This document shows positions 1 to 8,754 of a DNA stretch of 64,000 nucleotides, piece by piece. The stretch is from NCBI GenBank assembly GCA_937907415.1, contig CALCHY010000369.1, positions 1 through 64,000 on the forward strand, read 5' to 3'. This DNA comes from an uncultured Trueperaceae bacterium (GTDB taxonomy: Bacteria > Deinococcota > Deinococci > Deinococcales > Trueperaceae). The position numbers and the translations under genes were made by a program. The stretch's first letter is position 1; each line of letters opens with the position of its first letter. Under the pieces are notes generated by a model. That model ran no database searches, was not told where the DNA came from, and was given only the letters and a program-made list of their open reading frames with translations.

Positions 1-464
1 CCAGAGGCCTTGTCCTGAACCCCCGGTAGACCGCGGCGATCGAAGCTAGTGGCAGAACCCAGGGCAACGGCGAAACTGAAGCCGCTGAGGTCTTGGGGGA
101 TCTCGAGGAGTGGTGGTGCAGGCGTTGGTGGGGCGCCCTCTGGAACGACCTGGACGTCACCGATCGTATCCGAGCCCACCGCGAGGAGCAGCGCGAACTC
201 GTCGTCAGCTGACGCCTTGATGGCCGTGCGCAACGCCGTCAACCTGCGGCCCTCGGGTAGCAGGCCGGCGAAGAAGGGGGCAACAGCACCGCCCGTGTGA
301 GTGACTGTTTCTGTTGTGAGGGGCAGAGTCGTGGCGACGGGTGGGGCGCCAGCAGCCAGGTAATCGGGTAGATAGCGGAAGTGCGTGCCTTGGCGGTCCC
401 TGGCAAGCTTGGCGGCGAGGACGCCAGCCTTGTAGACGTCGGCCGTTGCCGAAGCGCTCTTCAC
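1..464 (-). CDS. hipA: HipA-family Ser/Thr kinase toxin, N-terminal part (cut by window edge)
   Basis: Read from a GTG at 464, this frame stays open for 154 codons to the window edge. It carries the HipA N-terminal signature: a stretch like FFAGLLPEGRR, then a LLLAVGSDTIGDVQV-type segment, then LPGVQDK near the edge. HipA proteins phosphorylate translation factors such as glutamyl-tRNA synthetase and cause growth arrest; the kinase core lies outside the window. The GTG overlaps the hipB stop in a GTGA, so the two genes are translationally coupled and form a toxin-antitoxin pair. The family match is recognised from motifs; toxicity is inferred. Confidence 0.85.
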   Translation of the reverse strand, partial: MKSASATADVYKAGVLAAKLARDRQGTHFRYLPDYLAAGAPPVATTLPLTTETVTHTGGAVAPFFAGLLPEGRRLTALRTAIKASADDEFALLLAVGSDTIGDVQVVPEGAPPTPAPPLLEIPQDLSGFSFAVALGSATSFDRRGLPGVQDKAS

Positions 465-715
465 TGTCCGTCGAGCCCGGAACCGGCGCCGGATAGAGTG
501 CCGGCCGCAGCTACCTGCCAGTGGAGCTCGAGACCCAAGGCCGTGGCTACGGCGAGGAGTCGGTCTAGTTGCACGGTCGCCTTGCCGCTCTCGAGGTCGT
601 GGATGAAGCGAGGGGACACGCCTGCGAGGTCCGCGAGGTCCTGCTGGGTCAAGCGCAACGCCTTGCGGCGGGCTCGGAACTCTGTCGCGGTTACCCCTAC
701 CTGTTGCGTTGCCAT
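461..715 (-). CDS. hipB: HipB-type XRE antitoxin / repressor
   Basis: This 84-residue protein has an XRE helix-turn-helix at about residues 10-65 (RLTQQDLADLAGVS followed by FIHDLESGK), typical of antitoxins encoded next to hipA. It should bind HipA and repress its own operon. A GGAGGTG Shine-Dalgarno sequence lies about 8 bases before the ATG. The C-terminal tail, from about residue 68, is rich in Ala, Gly and Ser and probably flexible. Three dyads lie upstream as likely operators. Its stop overlaps the hipA GTG. Autoregulation is inferred from the family and from the upstream dyads. Confidence 0.88.
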   Translation of the reverse strand: MATQQVGVTATEFRARRKALRLTQQDLADLAGVSPRFIHDLESGKATVQLDRLLAVATALGLELHWQVAAAGTLSGAGSGLDGQ

Positions 716-747
716 CCTCGCACCTCCAACCCGACCGCCTTGATATC

Positions 748-883
748 TGCGCGGGCGCGCGTATACCGCTTCCGGGAGGCCCCGACATGGCGCGGTTCAG
801 GCAGTATATGCGCGTTCGCGCAGAGAGTGGGTCAGATTACACCCTAATGCTCCAAGATCAGGCTGAATCTGCGCGAACGCGCC
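748..883. promoter_or_regulatory. Three evenly spaced operator-like dyads upstream of hipB
   Basis: Three 14-bp dyads of the form TGCGCG-NN-CGCGC(A/G/C) begin at 748, 809 and 870, so both intervals are exactly 61 bp. The middle copy is a perfect inverted repeat. Copies 1 and 3, read on the minus strand, extend the match to copy 2 through GCGCAGA. Copy 2 directly abuts a minus-strand TATACT (808-803) that could be the hipBA -10 box, so it would occupy the spacer region. No acceptable -35 is seen at 17 bp. Family knowledge says HipB binds several spaced operators; binding here is inferred. Confidence 0.6.
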
Positions 884-932
884 GGTCCGGGCGGCCACCG
901 ACATGCGACCGCCCGGAACGAGGCCAGCTAAC

Positions 933-2591
933 TTACTCGGCCCTGCGCACCATCTCGTAATGCACGGGGATGTGCATCGGGTCGACGAAGATCGCGTCTG
1001 GCCCGGTCACATTGGTCGAGTGCATGCTGACCTGCAGCTCGTGGAAGATGGGGATCCACGGCGCGTCGCCCATGATGTCGACGAAGATCGAGCGCCACTC
1101 TTCAACGCGCTCGGCCTGCTGATCGGTGCGGGCGAGGGTATCGGCGTGTGCGGCGCGCGCTTCGATGCTCTCGTCGCAGTACTTCGCCCAGTTCCAGCCG
1201 CCAGGGATGTTGCTTGCGCAGGCGAGGATGGGCCAGTAGAAGTTGTTGGGGTCGGGGTAGTCAGCGATCCAGGCCATGCCACCCGACCACAGCAGCGGGG
1301 CCTCGCCCGCGCCGCCCGCCTCGATGACGGTGCTCTGCGCCTGGGTGCGGAGTTCCGCGCGCACGCCGATCTCGGCCAAGTCGGCCTGGATGGCCTGCGC
1401 TATGCGGTCGTTCGGCGCGACGTTGTAGGCATACAGCACGGTGTCGAAGCCGTTAGGGAAGCCGGCGTCGGCGAGGAGCGCCTTGGCTGCGGCCGGGTCG
1501 TACGGGTAGCCCGCGTAGTTGACGTCGTGGCTCGCGAAGAGCGGCGGGAGGATCTGCGTGGCAGGCACGGCGCGGTTGTTGATGATGCGCACGATGCGGT
1601 CCTTGTTGATGGCCATGTTCAGCGCCTGGCGCACGCGCAGGTCGGTGAACGGCTCCATCTCGACGTTGATGGTCACATAGCCGGTCTGCATCTGCTCGCC
1701 GATCGAGACCTGCTTGCTCCACGTCGGGTCGGCCATCACTTCGGTGTAGCGCGCGCTCGGGATGCCGTCGCCGAGGATGTCGACCTCACCGCGCTGCAGG
1801 CGGAGGAACGCCACGTTCTGGTCGACGCCTACCTGGAAGGTGAGTTCGTCGAGGAACGGGACGCCCGCCTCGAAGTAGTCGGGGTTGCGCTCCAGCACGA
1901 TGCGCTGCCCGAGGACCCACTCCTTGAGCATGAAGCCGCCCGTGCCGACGGGCTGGTGGCCGAAGTCGCCGTTGGCTGCCTCGACGGTCTCACGCGGGAC
2001 GATGTGGGCGAAGTTGAGGCCGAGCTTGTGGAGGAACGACGCGTCCGGCTCGGAGGTGGTGAACTGCACGGTGCTGTCGTCGATGACGACGATGCCGCTT
2101 ACCTCGTCAGCCGCCCCGTCGATGAACTCCTGGGCGCCCTCGATGGTGAGGTAGAAACCCTGGCCCGGGCTCTGCGTTGCCGGGTCGAGGGTGCGTTCGA
2201 GCGTGTACTTGACGTCGCCTGCGACCATGGTGCGGCCGTTGTGGAACTTGATGCCTTGACGCAGCGTGAACACGTAAGTGCGGCCGTCCTCGCTCACCGT
2301 GTAGCTCTCTGCGAGGTGCGGGATCAGTTCGGTGGTGCCGGGCGTGTAGTCCATCAGGCCGTCGAAGATCGACTTGATGATGGACCAGTTCTGCCAGTCG
2401 TAGCCGATGGCGGGGTCGAGGGTGGCCACGTCGTCCTGGAACGACACGACGGCGCTGCCGCCCTGCTGCGCCATGGCGCTACCGAACGTCAGGACCGCAA
2501 GCACCGCCAGGGCGCGGCCGACTCCGGTGCGTGCTAGCCAGGAGGCTCGCGGCGGCACTGCGCCGGTCTCGTTGCTGGTGTGGGTGTACAT
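933..2591 (-). CDS. ABC transporter substrate-binding protein, peptide/opine family (SBP_bac_5)
   Basis: This 552-residue extracytoplasmic binding protein has a signal peptide (cleavage probably after residue 41, at SAMA) and the family pattern of a TLDPAIGYDWQN-like first strand, a YVFTLRQGIKFHNG segment near residues 110-125, and DLRVRQALNMAINKDRI in the middle. It would bind peptides or related ligands outside the membrane and pass them to the permeases encoded just upstream on the same strand. It is the last gene of the cluster, 79 bases after the DppB-like gene. No ATPase subunit is encoded next to it. The ligand cannot be read from sequence. Confidence 0.93.
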   Translation of the reverse strand: MYTHTSNETGAVPPRASWLARTGVGRALAVLAVLTFGSAMAQQGGSAVVSFQDDVATLDPAIGYDWQNWSIIKSIFDGLMDYTPGTTELIPHLAESYTVSEDGRTYVFTLRQGIKFHNGRTMVAGDVKYTLERTLDPATQSPGQGFYLTIEGAQEFIDGAADEVSGIVVIDDSTVQFTTSEPDASFLHKLGLNFAHIVPRETVEAANGDFGHQPVGTGGFMLKEWVLGQRIVLERNPDYFEAGVPFLDELTFQVGVDQNVAFLRLQRGEVDILGDGIPSARYTEVMADPTWSKQVSIGEQMQTGYVTINVEMEPFTDLRVRQALNMAINKDRIVRIINNRAVPATQILPPLFASHDVNYAGYPYDPAAAKALLADAGFPNGFDTVLYAYNVAPNDRIAQAIQADLAEIGVRAELRTQAQSTVIEAGGAGEAPLLWSGGMAWIADYPDPNNFYWPILACASNIPGGWNWAKYCDESIEARAAHADTLARTDQQAERVEEWRSIFVDIMGDAPWIPIFHELQVSMHSTNVTGPDAIFVDPMHIPVHYEMVRRAE

Positions 2592-2670
2592 CGTTGCCTA
2601 CCTTTCGCGCTTGGGGGCGCCTGTTGCCGGCACTCGCGCGCCGCACTGCTGCGGGGCGCGAGGTGTCCGC

Positions 2671-3591
2671 TTAGGAGTACCGGATCCTGGGGTCCAGGGC
2701 CGGGTATACGAGGTCGGCCAGCAAGTTGCCGACCACCACGAAGAGGGCGGTGACGATGACGCCACCCATGATGACGGGGATATCGACTAGCTGAATGGCC
2801 TGCCAGATCATCTGACCGATGCCTGGCCACCCGAAGACGCTTTCGACGATGACGATGCCGCCCATGAACACCCCGATGTCGAGCCCGATCAGGGCTACGA
2901 CGGGCAGGACGGCGTTCTTGAGGACGTGCTTGAACACGACCTTGGTGGGGAACACGCCTTTGGCGCGCGCCGTGCGCACGTAGTCCTGTCGCAGCACTTC
3001 GATCATGGCGCTGCGCGTGACCCGCGCGTACCAACCTCCGCCAGCCAAGCCAACGGTGATGGCGGGCAAGACGACGTGTAGCGGCGTGCCGTAACCACCC
3101 AACGGAAAGATGGGCAGGAGGTAACTGAGGAAGTAGATGAGGAGCAGACCGACCACGAACTGCGGTGCAGACACGCCAACGAACGCGAAAGCCATCACCG
3201 CCTGGTCGACGGCGGTGCCGCGCCGCAGCGCCGCCATGATGCCGGTGGGCAGGCCGATGAGCAGTTCGAACAAGATCCCTGCCAACGCTAGTTGCATGGT
3301 CGGCACGAGCCGCGAACCGATGAGGCGCGTCACCTCGGCCTTCTGAGCGAACGAACGTCCCATGTCGCCAGTGACGAGGTTCTTGACGTAGGTGACGTAC
3401 TGAGCTGGCAGAGGGCGGTCGAGGCCGAGCTCGGCGCGGATGCTCGCGACGGTGGCTGGCGTCGCGCTGCGGCCCGCGATCATGCGCGCCGGGTCGGCTG
3501 GCAGGAGGAACACGAGCAGGAACGTGATGATCGTAACGCCGATCATGACGCCGACGGCCTGCAGGAGGCGCTGCAGGAGGTAGCGGATCAC
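2671..3591 (-). CDS. ABC transporter permease, DppB type
   Basis: This 306-residue permease starts with MIRYLLQRLLQ, the usual DppB/OppB N-terminus, and ends in LDPRIRYS. It has about six membrane segments and the cytoplasmic EAA-type loop (RQDYVRTARAKG, then NAVLPVV). The start is a GTG at 3591 that overlaps the upstream permease stop in a GTGA; a longer reading frame upstream is not homologous. It pairs with the DppC-like protein to form the channel for the binding protein encoded downstream. Confidence 0.93.
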   Translation of the reverse strand: MIRYLLQRLLQAVGVMIGVTIITFLLVFLLPADPARMIAGRSATPATVASIRAELGLDRPLPAQYVTYVKNLVTGDMGRSFAQKAEVTRLIGSRLVPTMQLALAGILFELLIGLPTGIMAALRRGTAVDQAVMAFAFVGVSAPQFVVGLLLIYFLSYLLPIFPLGGYGTPLHVVLPAITVGLAGGGWYARVTRSAMIEVLRQDYVRTARAKGVFPTKVVFKHVLKNAVLPVVALIGLDIGVFMGGIVIVESVFGWPGIGQMIWQAIQLVDIPVIMGGVIVTALFVVVGNLLADLVYPALDPRIRYS

Positions 3592-4487
3592 CGCCGCTCC
3601 GCTAAGTCGAGCGCGTCGCGCAGACCCTCGCCAAGCAGGTTGAACGACAGGCTCGTCAGGAGGATGGCCACGCCGGGGAAGACGACCAACCATGGCGCGT
3701 TGAGGAAGTACGACTGGCTCTCGTTGATGATCCCGCCCCAAGACGGCGTTGGCGGTTGTACCCCGACGCCGAGGAACGACAGGCTGGCCTCGAGCAGCAC
3801 GGTGGTGCTTATCCCGAGGGTGCCGAAGACCATCAGTGTGCTGACGAGGTGGGGGAGGATGTGCTTGAAGAGCGTGCGCATGGTGCCAACGCCGAGCGCG
3901 CCCGCCGCCTCCACGAACTCGCGTCGCCCAATGGAGAGGACCTGAGCGTAGATGGCGCGGGCGATCCACACCCAGTTGACGAGCGCGATGACGAGCGCCA
4001 CGATCCACAGGCTCGGGCGGAGGATGGCGGCAAGCGCGATGGCGAGGATGAGGGCGGGGAAGGCCGTCATGACGTCGGTGACGCGCATGAGGATAGTTTC
4101 GGTGACGCCGCGGAAGTAGCCTGCAGCCACCCCGACTACGAGGCCGATGAGTACGGCGGCGCCGTTAGCCACGACCCCGACTAGCAAGCTGATGCGCGCG
4201 CCGAAGATGACGCGCGATAACAGGTCACGCCCAAGGAGGTCAGTGCCGAACCAGAACGGGCGTTCGGGTGGGAGCGGGGAGCCTTCGATGGTGAGGCCGT
4301 CGAAGTACTGCTTGGCTGGGTCATGCGGGGCGATCACCGGCGCGAGGAGGCTTACCACCACCACGATCACCACGCCGGCCAGGCCTATCACAGCGGAGCG
4401 GTTCGCGAAGAACCGCTTCAACCACTTCGGTCGCTCCCGCCTGGTTGTGCCGCCGACCCCGAGTTGGGCGGCGTTGCCACTTGCCAC
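3588..4487 (-). CDS. ABC transporter permease, DppC type
   Basis: This 299-residue permease has the N-terminal membrane segment and FGTDLLGRDLLSRV loop typical of DppC/OppC, an EAA-type segment (EFVEAAGALG, ILPH) and the SLSFLGVGVQPPTPSWG motif. The frame is open to a GTG at 4547, but I place the start at GTG 4487: a GGAGGA Shine-Dalgarno lies 7 bases upstream and a good promoter (TTGCCG-17-TACAAT) occupies the extra 60 bases. It is the first gene of the importer and shares a GTGA overlap with the next permease. Confidence 0.9.
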   Translation of the reverse strand: MASGNAAQLGVGGTTRRERPKWLKRFFANRSAVIGLAGVVIVVVVSLLAPVIAPHDPAKQYFDGLTIEGSPLPPERPFWFGTDLLGRDLLSRVIFGARISLLVGVVANGAAVLIGLVVGVAAGYFRGVTETILMRVTDVMTAFPALILAIALAAILRPSLWIVALVIALVNWVWIARAIYAQVLSIGRREFVEAAGALGVGTMRTLFKHILPHLVSTLMVFGTLGISTTVLLEASLSFLGVGVQPPTPSWGGIINESQSYFLNAPWLVVFPGVAILLTSLSFNLLGEGLRDALDLAERR

Positions 4488-4523
4488 AGGTTGTTCCTCC
4501 AGGAGTTGAACGCTTGCTACCCG

Positions 4524-4552
4524 ATTGTATACACGTTCCGATTGCACGGCAA
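4524..4552 (-). promoter_or_regulatory. Sigma-70 promoter for the DppC-DppB-binding protein operon
   Basis: On the minus strand TTGCCG (4552-4547) and TACAAT (4529-4524) are separated by 17 bases. Transcription would start near 4517, giving a leader of about 30 bases that includes the Shine-Dalgarno of the first permease. It lies between the stop of the IMPase-family gene and the permease start. Confidence 0.7.
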
Positions 4553-4577
4553 AACGCGGAAGTATTGCGGTGCAGGG

Positions 4578-5429
4578 TTAGCTCTTGGCGCTACCCTCGA
4601 TGAGTCCGAGTGTGCCGGCCAGCTTGCCGACTTCGCTCATCACGCCGCTCGTGCCGGCGGCCACGCTGAGCTGCGGGGCGCGTAACCAGTCGGTGGCGCC
4701 CGACCAGATCTGGAACACGCCTCCGGCCTCACGGACGATGATGGCGCCCGCGGCCACGTCCCACGCCCTCAAACCGAACTGCCAGAAGAGGTCGACGCGG
4801 CCATCGGCCACGAAGCACAGGTCGCGCGCCGCGGACCCGCTGGCCCGCACGCCAGCCGACGCCCCGGACGTCTGCACGAAGAACGATTGCTGCGCGGAGT
4901 CGTCGCGCATGGCCTCCGTGAAGTTCGTGCTGATGAGGGCGTGTGAGAGTGGGCGGTCCTCACCAAGCGTTAGACGTTCGTCGCCGCGCCACGCGCCGCC
5001 GCCCGCGTACGCCCAGTAGACCTCGTCGGAAGCAGAGTCGTAGATGACACCGAGCACGCTCTCGCCCCCCTGCGCCAGGCCGATCGACACGCAGAAGCCG
5101 GGGTAATCGCGGACGAAGTTGTGGGTGCCGTCGATGGGGTCGATGACCCACACTGGCGCCTTGGCGTCGAACTCGGAGAGGCCCTCCTCGCCCAGCAGCC
5201 CGAACGTCGGGTAGGCCTGCTTGAGTGCCTGAGCGATGCGCTTCTGCGCCTCGAGGTCGATGAGGGTAACTACGTCACCAGGCGACGTCTTGATGCTCAC
5301 CCCGAAGTCGGTGCGGCCAGCGTGGTGGTCGACTTGCTGCCGCCGCGCCCACCTGCCCACCTCGAACGCGAGGGGAACGACGAGATCTTTCATGACGCCG
5401 AGTTCGGCTGTGGTTAACGGGGTTGCCAT
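4578..5429 (-). CDS. Inositol monophosphatase family protein
   Basis: This 283-residue Mg-dependent phosphatase has the family metal-binding motifs: LLGEEG near residue 80, WVIDPIDGTHNFVRDYP near residues 93-110, and the C-terminal LRAWDVAAGAIIVREAGG. Members hydrolyse inositol phosphate, histidinol phosphate (HisN) or 3'-phosphoadenosine 5'-phosphate; the substrate is not decided here. The frame is open to a GTG at 5480, but the extra 17 residues look non-homologous, so ATG 5429 is preferred. It follows the methyltransferase gene on the same strand. Confidence 0.9.
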   Translation of the reverse strand: MATPLTTAELGVMKDLVVPLAFEVGRWARRQQVDHHAGRTDFGVSIKTSPGDVVTLIDLEAQKRIAQALKQAYPTFGLLGEEGLSEFDAKAPVWVIDPIDGTHNFVRDYPGFCVSIGLAQGGESVLGVIYDSASDEVYWAYAGGGAWRGDERLTLGEDRPLSHALISTNFTEAMRDDSAQQSFFVQTSGASAGVRASGSAARDLCFVADGRVDLFWQFGLRAWDVAAGAIIVREAGGVFQIWSGATDWLRAPQLSVAAGTSGVMSEVGKLAGTLGLIEGSAKS

Positions 5430-5482
5430 GTGGCCGATGCTAACCCTTGTCCCGTTCGCCCTGCCTGGGCGCGGGGCCACCG

Positions 5483-6262
5483 CTAGCGGGCGAGGAAGAA
5501 ACCGCTACTGCGCTGCACCACGAGCGGCCCCTCGGCCATGCGCGTGCGCACGCCCGCCTCCCACGCCGCCAAACGTGCGGCCACGGTCGGTGAAGGCTCG
5601 TCTGGCAGGTAGATCATCGAACGCAAGTAGGCGAGGACGAGGTCGGGGTCGTCTGCCAGCACCTCGTCGTCACGCCTGCGGACCACGACGTCGCCGAACG
5701 CGCGGCGCAGCTCCTGGCCGCCGTTCTCCAGCGTGAAGCTCAATCCGGCGGAGCCGACTACCGTTACGGCGTCGTTGGCCAACTCCACTGGCAGTTCACG
5801 CAGGCCGCTCAAGTGCTGCGCGCCGTTCGTGGCGGCTATCAGCAGCCCGCCCGGCCGCAATACCCTCCGCAGCTCGGCCACCGCGCGCGGCAAGTCGGGC
5901 ACGTGGTAGAGCATGTGGTTCGCGAACGCCAAGTCGAACTCGCCGTCGCCGAACGGCAACGACTGCACGTCAGCCAAGCGCACGCTGGCGCTCAAGCCAG
6001 CGTCTGCCACGACCCCGAGGGTGGCCTCGACCATGCCTTCCGACACGTCCGTGAGCGTCAACCGCCAACCTGGCGGAACGCGGTCGGCGTTCGTGCCCCA
6101 GAGGCGCGAAGTGCCAGCGCCCACCTCCAGCACGCGCGCGTCCGCAGCGGCCTCCGCGTAGGAGAAGAGCCAACGGTGAAAGTCCTCCCCCGCACCGGCG
6201 TAACGATCATGAAACGCGATGCGCGCCTGCAACCGATCAGGTGTGCGGTAAGCCTCGAGCAT
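5483..6262 (-). CDS. Class I SAM-dependent methyltransferase
   Basis: This 259-residue protein has the Rossmann methyltransferase fold: motif I VLEVGAGTSRLW near residue 45, the acidic LTDVSEGM segment, DVQSLPFGDGEFD and the post-II motif ANHMLYHV, then LRRVLRPGGLL. It belongs to the UbiE/Methyltransf_11 group; the methyl acceptor is unknown. The frame is open to TTG 6295; ATG 6262 is preferred although neither has a convincing Shine-Dalgarno. It is divergent from the cytochrome gene at 6411. Confidence 0.87.
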   Translation of the reverse strand: MLEAYRTPDRLQARIAFHDRYAGAGEDFHRWLFSYAEAAADARVLEVGAGTSRLWGTNADRVPPGWRLTLTDVSEGMVEATLGVVADAGLSASVRLADVQSLPFGDGEFDLAFANHMLYHVPDLPRAVAELRRVLRPGGLLIAATNGAQHLSGLRELPVELANDAVTVVGSAGLSFTLENGGQELRRAFGDVVVRRRDDEVLADDPDLVLAYLRSMIYLPDEPSPTVAARLAAWEAGVRTRMAEGPLVVQRSSGFFLAR

Positions 6263-6410
6263 GGGTGAGGCAAGGATAGTACGGGCAGCTCTCAAGCGTC
6301 ACTGCGCCCACCGCGAACCCGGCCATAAAGTCCAAGTAGAAGCGCTCGCCTCTGGAGCCGCGTTCTACACAGCTACTTAAGGTTCAGGCTTCGGGAAGGG
6401 GACAACAACA

Positions 6411-7322
6411 ATGGGTCGAGCAAGCAGATGGGCCCCTAGGGTCCTAGTCTTTCTTGGCGTCATGCTCGCCGCCAGCGGCGCTTGGGCCAAGTCGGCGTAC
6501 TTCGTGCAGGCCGACGTCGTCAGGGGGGCGGTAGGTGCCATGGGCGCCGTGTGCGTCGCCAACGCCGTCTTCAACCAAGGCGAAGAGATCGTGTGGCGCG
6601 CGTACGTCTACGACTCCGCCACCGGTGACCTGCTGACGCAAGCCGACATCGACGCCAAAGGCGTCAAGGTCTACGGGGAGCTCGAAAGCGGCGTGAAAGT
6701 GCCTCTCAACTACGGAGCGCACCCCCCCGGCCAGGACAAGACCGAGGAGTACTACGCGGGGGCCTGGCAGATTCCCGCTGACTACGCCACCGGCGCATAC
6801 CAGTGGACGGTCACGGTAGAGGATTCCGCTGGCAACACGGCAACCTACGAGCCGATGGGGCACACCATCGGGCTCGGCGGGCTGACCATCGTCGCGCCAG
6901 CAGCCGCTACCGCTCCAGCGAACGCACAACTAGCGAAGGTCGCGGACACCACGCCAGCGCCAGACGGCGAGGCGCTCTTCGTGACCAACTGCTCCGCTTG
7001 CCACCAGGCCACCGGTTTGGGCATCGCCGCTGCCTTCCCGCCCCTTGCTGGCAACCCGATAGTCACCGCGGACGACGCGACGTTTATCGAACGAGTCCTG
7101 CTCTACGGCCTGCAAGGCAAGATTACCGTCAACGGCGCCGACTACAACGGCCTTATGCCTGCGTGGGAGAACGTGCTGAAAGACGACGAGATCGCTGCAG
7201 TCCTGACCTACATCCGCAGCTCCTGGGGGAACTCGGCTAGTGCGGTAGAGACCGCTGCCGTGGCCGCCCAAAGGGCCATCCCTGGCACTGCCGATGACAA
7301 CTACGCCCACTACCCGCACTAA
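6411..7322 (+). CDS. Exported c-type cytochrome with N-terminal beta domain
   Basis: This 303-residue protein has a signal peptide (cleavage probably after residue 26, ASGAWA), a beta-rich domain at about 28-160 that resembles an Ig-like fold, an Ala/Pro linker, and a monohaem cytochrome c domain at about 185-275. The haem motif CSACH is at 194-198, and Met249 in GLMPAW is the likely sixth ligand. It should carry electrons on the outer face of the membrane. A GGAAGGGG sequence precedes the ATG. Its last 29 bases overlap the next gene, which suggests coupled expression. I do not recognise the N-terminal domain. Confidence 0.85.
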   Translation: MGRASRWAPRVLVFLGVMLAASGAWAKSAYFVQADVVRGAVGAMGAVCVANAVFNQGEEIVWRAYVYDSATGDLLTQADIDAKGVKVYGELESGVKVPLNYGAHPPGQDKTEEYYAGAWQIPADYATGAYQWTVTVEDSAGNTATYEPMGHTIGLGGLTIVAPAAATAPANAQLAKVADTTPAPDGEALFVTNCSACHQATGLGIAAAFPPLAGNPIVTADDATFIERVLLYGLQGKITVNGADYNGLMPAWENVLKDDEIAAVLTYIRSSWGNSASAVETAAVAAQRAIPGTADDNYAHYPH

Positions 7323-8748
7323 GCGGGCCTGGCTCATCTCGGCGGTAGCCGCGATCTTCGCGGCTACCGCTAGCTGCGCCTTGGCGCAAGACGGGCGCCT
7401 CGAGTTCGAGCCCGTTACGGGCATAGTCGGCACCCCCGTCGTGGCCAGCGCCAGCGGCCTGACGCCCGGCCAGACGTACGACCTCGTCTGGAGCAGCGCG
7501 GCCGCCAGCTGGAACGTGGCTGACGGCGAGTTCTACGGCATTACTTCCGAGGACGTAAGCAGCGTCCTCGGGCAGCTAACTGCCGACGCCAGCGGTAACG
7601 CAGCCACGACTTTCGTGGTGCCGGAAGACTACGGTTACGTTCACAACGTGTTCGTCGAGCAGGGTGGCGTGCGCGCCGCTCGTCAGGGCTTCGTCGTCGC
7701 GCCGAGCCTCACTATCTCGCCGACGTCGGGCCCACCAGGAACGCCGATCACGCTCACGCTTACGGGCGTCGGGTACCGCTTCTGGGAGTCGGTGTGGCAC
7801 CTGTCTTACGACGGCGCCCATAGCGGCTGGCTCTCTGGCATAACGACGAAAGGCACGGCCACGGCGGTGATCCCCGCCACCGGACCCGTTGGGCTGCACA
7901 CGCTGCAAGTCCTCTCGGGCACGCACCCGGTTCCCTACCTCAACCAGCAGCAAGCGCCCATCTATAACCCGCAGGTGCCGACGGTGATGGGGGCGCTGTT
8001 CGAGGTTACGGATGGCCCTCCGGCGAGCTGGCCGACCCTTGCCGACCAGCAACTCAGCCGCACGCCAGGCACGCAGGCGCGTGACACGGGCGCGGCCCTC
8101 ACCGCCGACTACCTCAGCGGCACCGTCGGCAGCCAGCTACGGCTGGCAGGCGTCGGCTTCCCGGCCGGGGCGCCGGTTGACCTGAGCTGGAGCGCCGTGC
8201 GCGGCAACCGCCTGAGCGGTAAGGGCTGGGAGGTCGTCGAGGAGCCGCTTGGCAGAGTCACGACCGACGGGTCAGGGGCGTTCAGCTTCACGCTGGCCAC
8301 GCCAGACGACCTCGGCGGCGCCCACACCATCACCGCCACCAGCGGCGACGTCAGCGCCGACCTCGAGTACCTCATCACGCCCAGCATTTTGGCCGCGCCG
8401 ACCGGGCCAGTTGCGCCGGGCGGCGACATCGTCATCACCATCAAGGGCGTCGGTTGGACCGAGACGGCCAACATCTACACCCTCCTCCTCGACAACGGCT
8501 ACCTCGGCTACGGCTGCGGGTTCAACAGCAGAGGCGACGTCACCATCTACCTCAAGGCCCCCGGCGCCATCGGCACGCACTTCATCAGCCTCTACCCGGC
8601 CATCTACCAAGGCGACCTGGAGGGGCCCGGCGCCCCACCCAACACCGCGACCGCCAACGCCACCTACCTCCAGGTGCCCATGCTGAACTGGCAAGACCAC
8701 CCGGGAGAGGTGATCCCGGCGTTCCACATAGCCTTCGAGGTCAGGTAG
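7294..8748 (+). CDS. Exported beta-rich protein with repeated Ig/IPT-like units
   Basis: This 484-residue protein has a signal peptide (cleavage probably after CALA, residue 31). At least four units follow, each opening with a G(T/S)P- or G(S/G)-type turn, for example IVGTPVVASASGLTPG, GPPGTPITLTLTGVGYR, TVGSQLRLAGVGFPAG and PVAPGGDIVITIKGVGW. This repeat pattern is typical of cell-surface IPT/Ig folds. No catalytic motif is visible. The gene starts inside the end of the cytochrome gene, so a shared role in a surface redox or adhesion assembly is possible but not shown. Confidence 0.78.
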   Translation: MTTTPTTRTKRAWLISAVAAIFAATASCALAQDGRLEFEPVTGIVGTPVVASASGLTPGQTYDLVWSSAAASWNVADGEFYGITSEDVSSVLGQLTADASGNAATTFVVPEDYGYVHNVFVEQGGVRAARQGFVVAPSLTISPTSGPPGTPITLTLTGVGYRFWESVWHLSYDGAHSGWLSGITTKGTATAVIPATGPVGLHTLQVLSGTHPVPYLNQQQAPIYNPQVPTVMGALFEVTDGPPASWPTLADQQLSRTPGTQARDTGAALTADYLSGTVGSQLRLAGVGFPAGAPVDLSWSAVRGNRLSGKGWEVVEEPLGRVTTDGSGAFSFTLATPDDLGGAHTITATSGDVSADLEYLITPSILAAPTGPVAPGGDIVITIKGVGWTETANIYTLLLDNGYLGYGCGFNSRGDVTIYLKAPGAIGTHFISLYPAIYQGDLEGPGAPPNTATANATYLQVPMLNWQDHPGEVIPAFHIAFEVR

Positions 8749-8754
8749 CCGGAC

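Noticed and set aside
748..767. Plus-strand promoter TTGATA-16-TATACC overlapping the first hip dyad
   Set aside because: No gene follows on the plus strand before the minus-strand binding-protein gene, so the match is probably incidental to the dyad.
903..2537. 544-codon plus-strand open frame opposite the first substrate-binding protein
   Set aside because: It lies fully antisense to a clear SBP_bac_5 gene, has low-complexity Val/Asp/Glu/Arg-rich content typical of a shadow in high-GC DNA, and has no recognisable domain.
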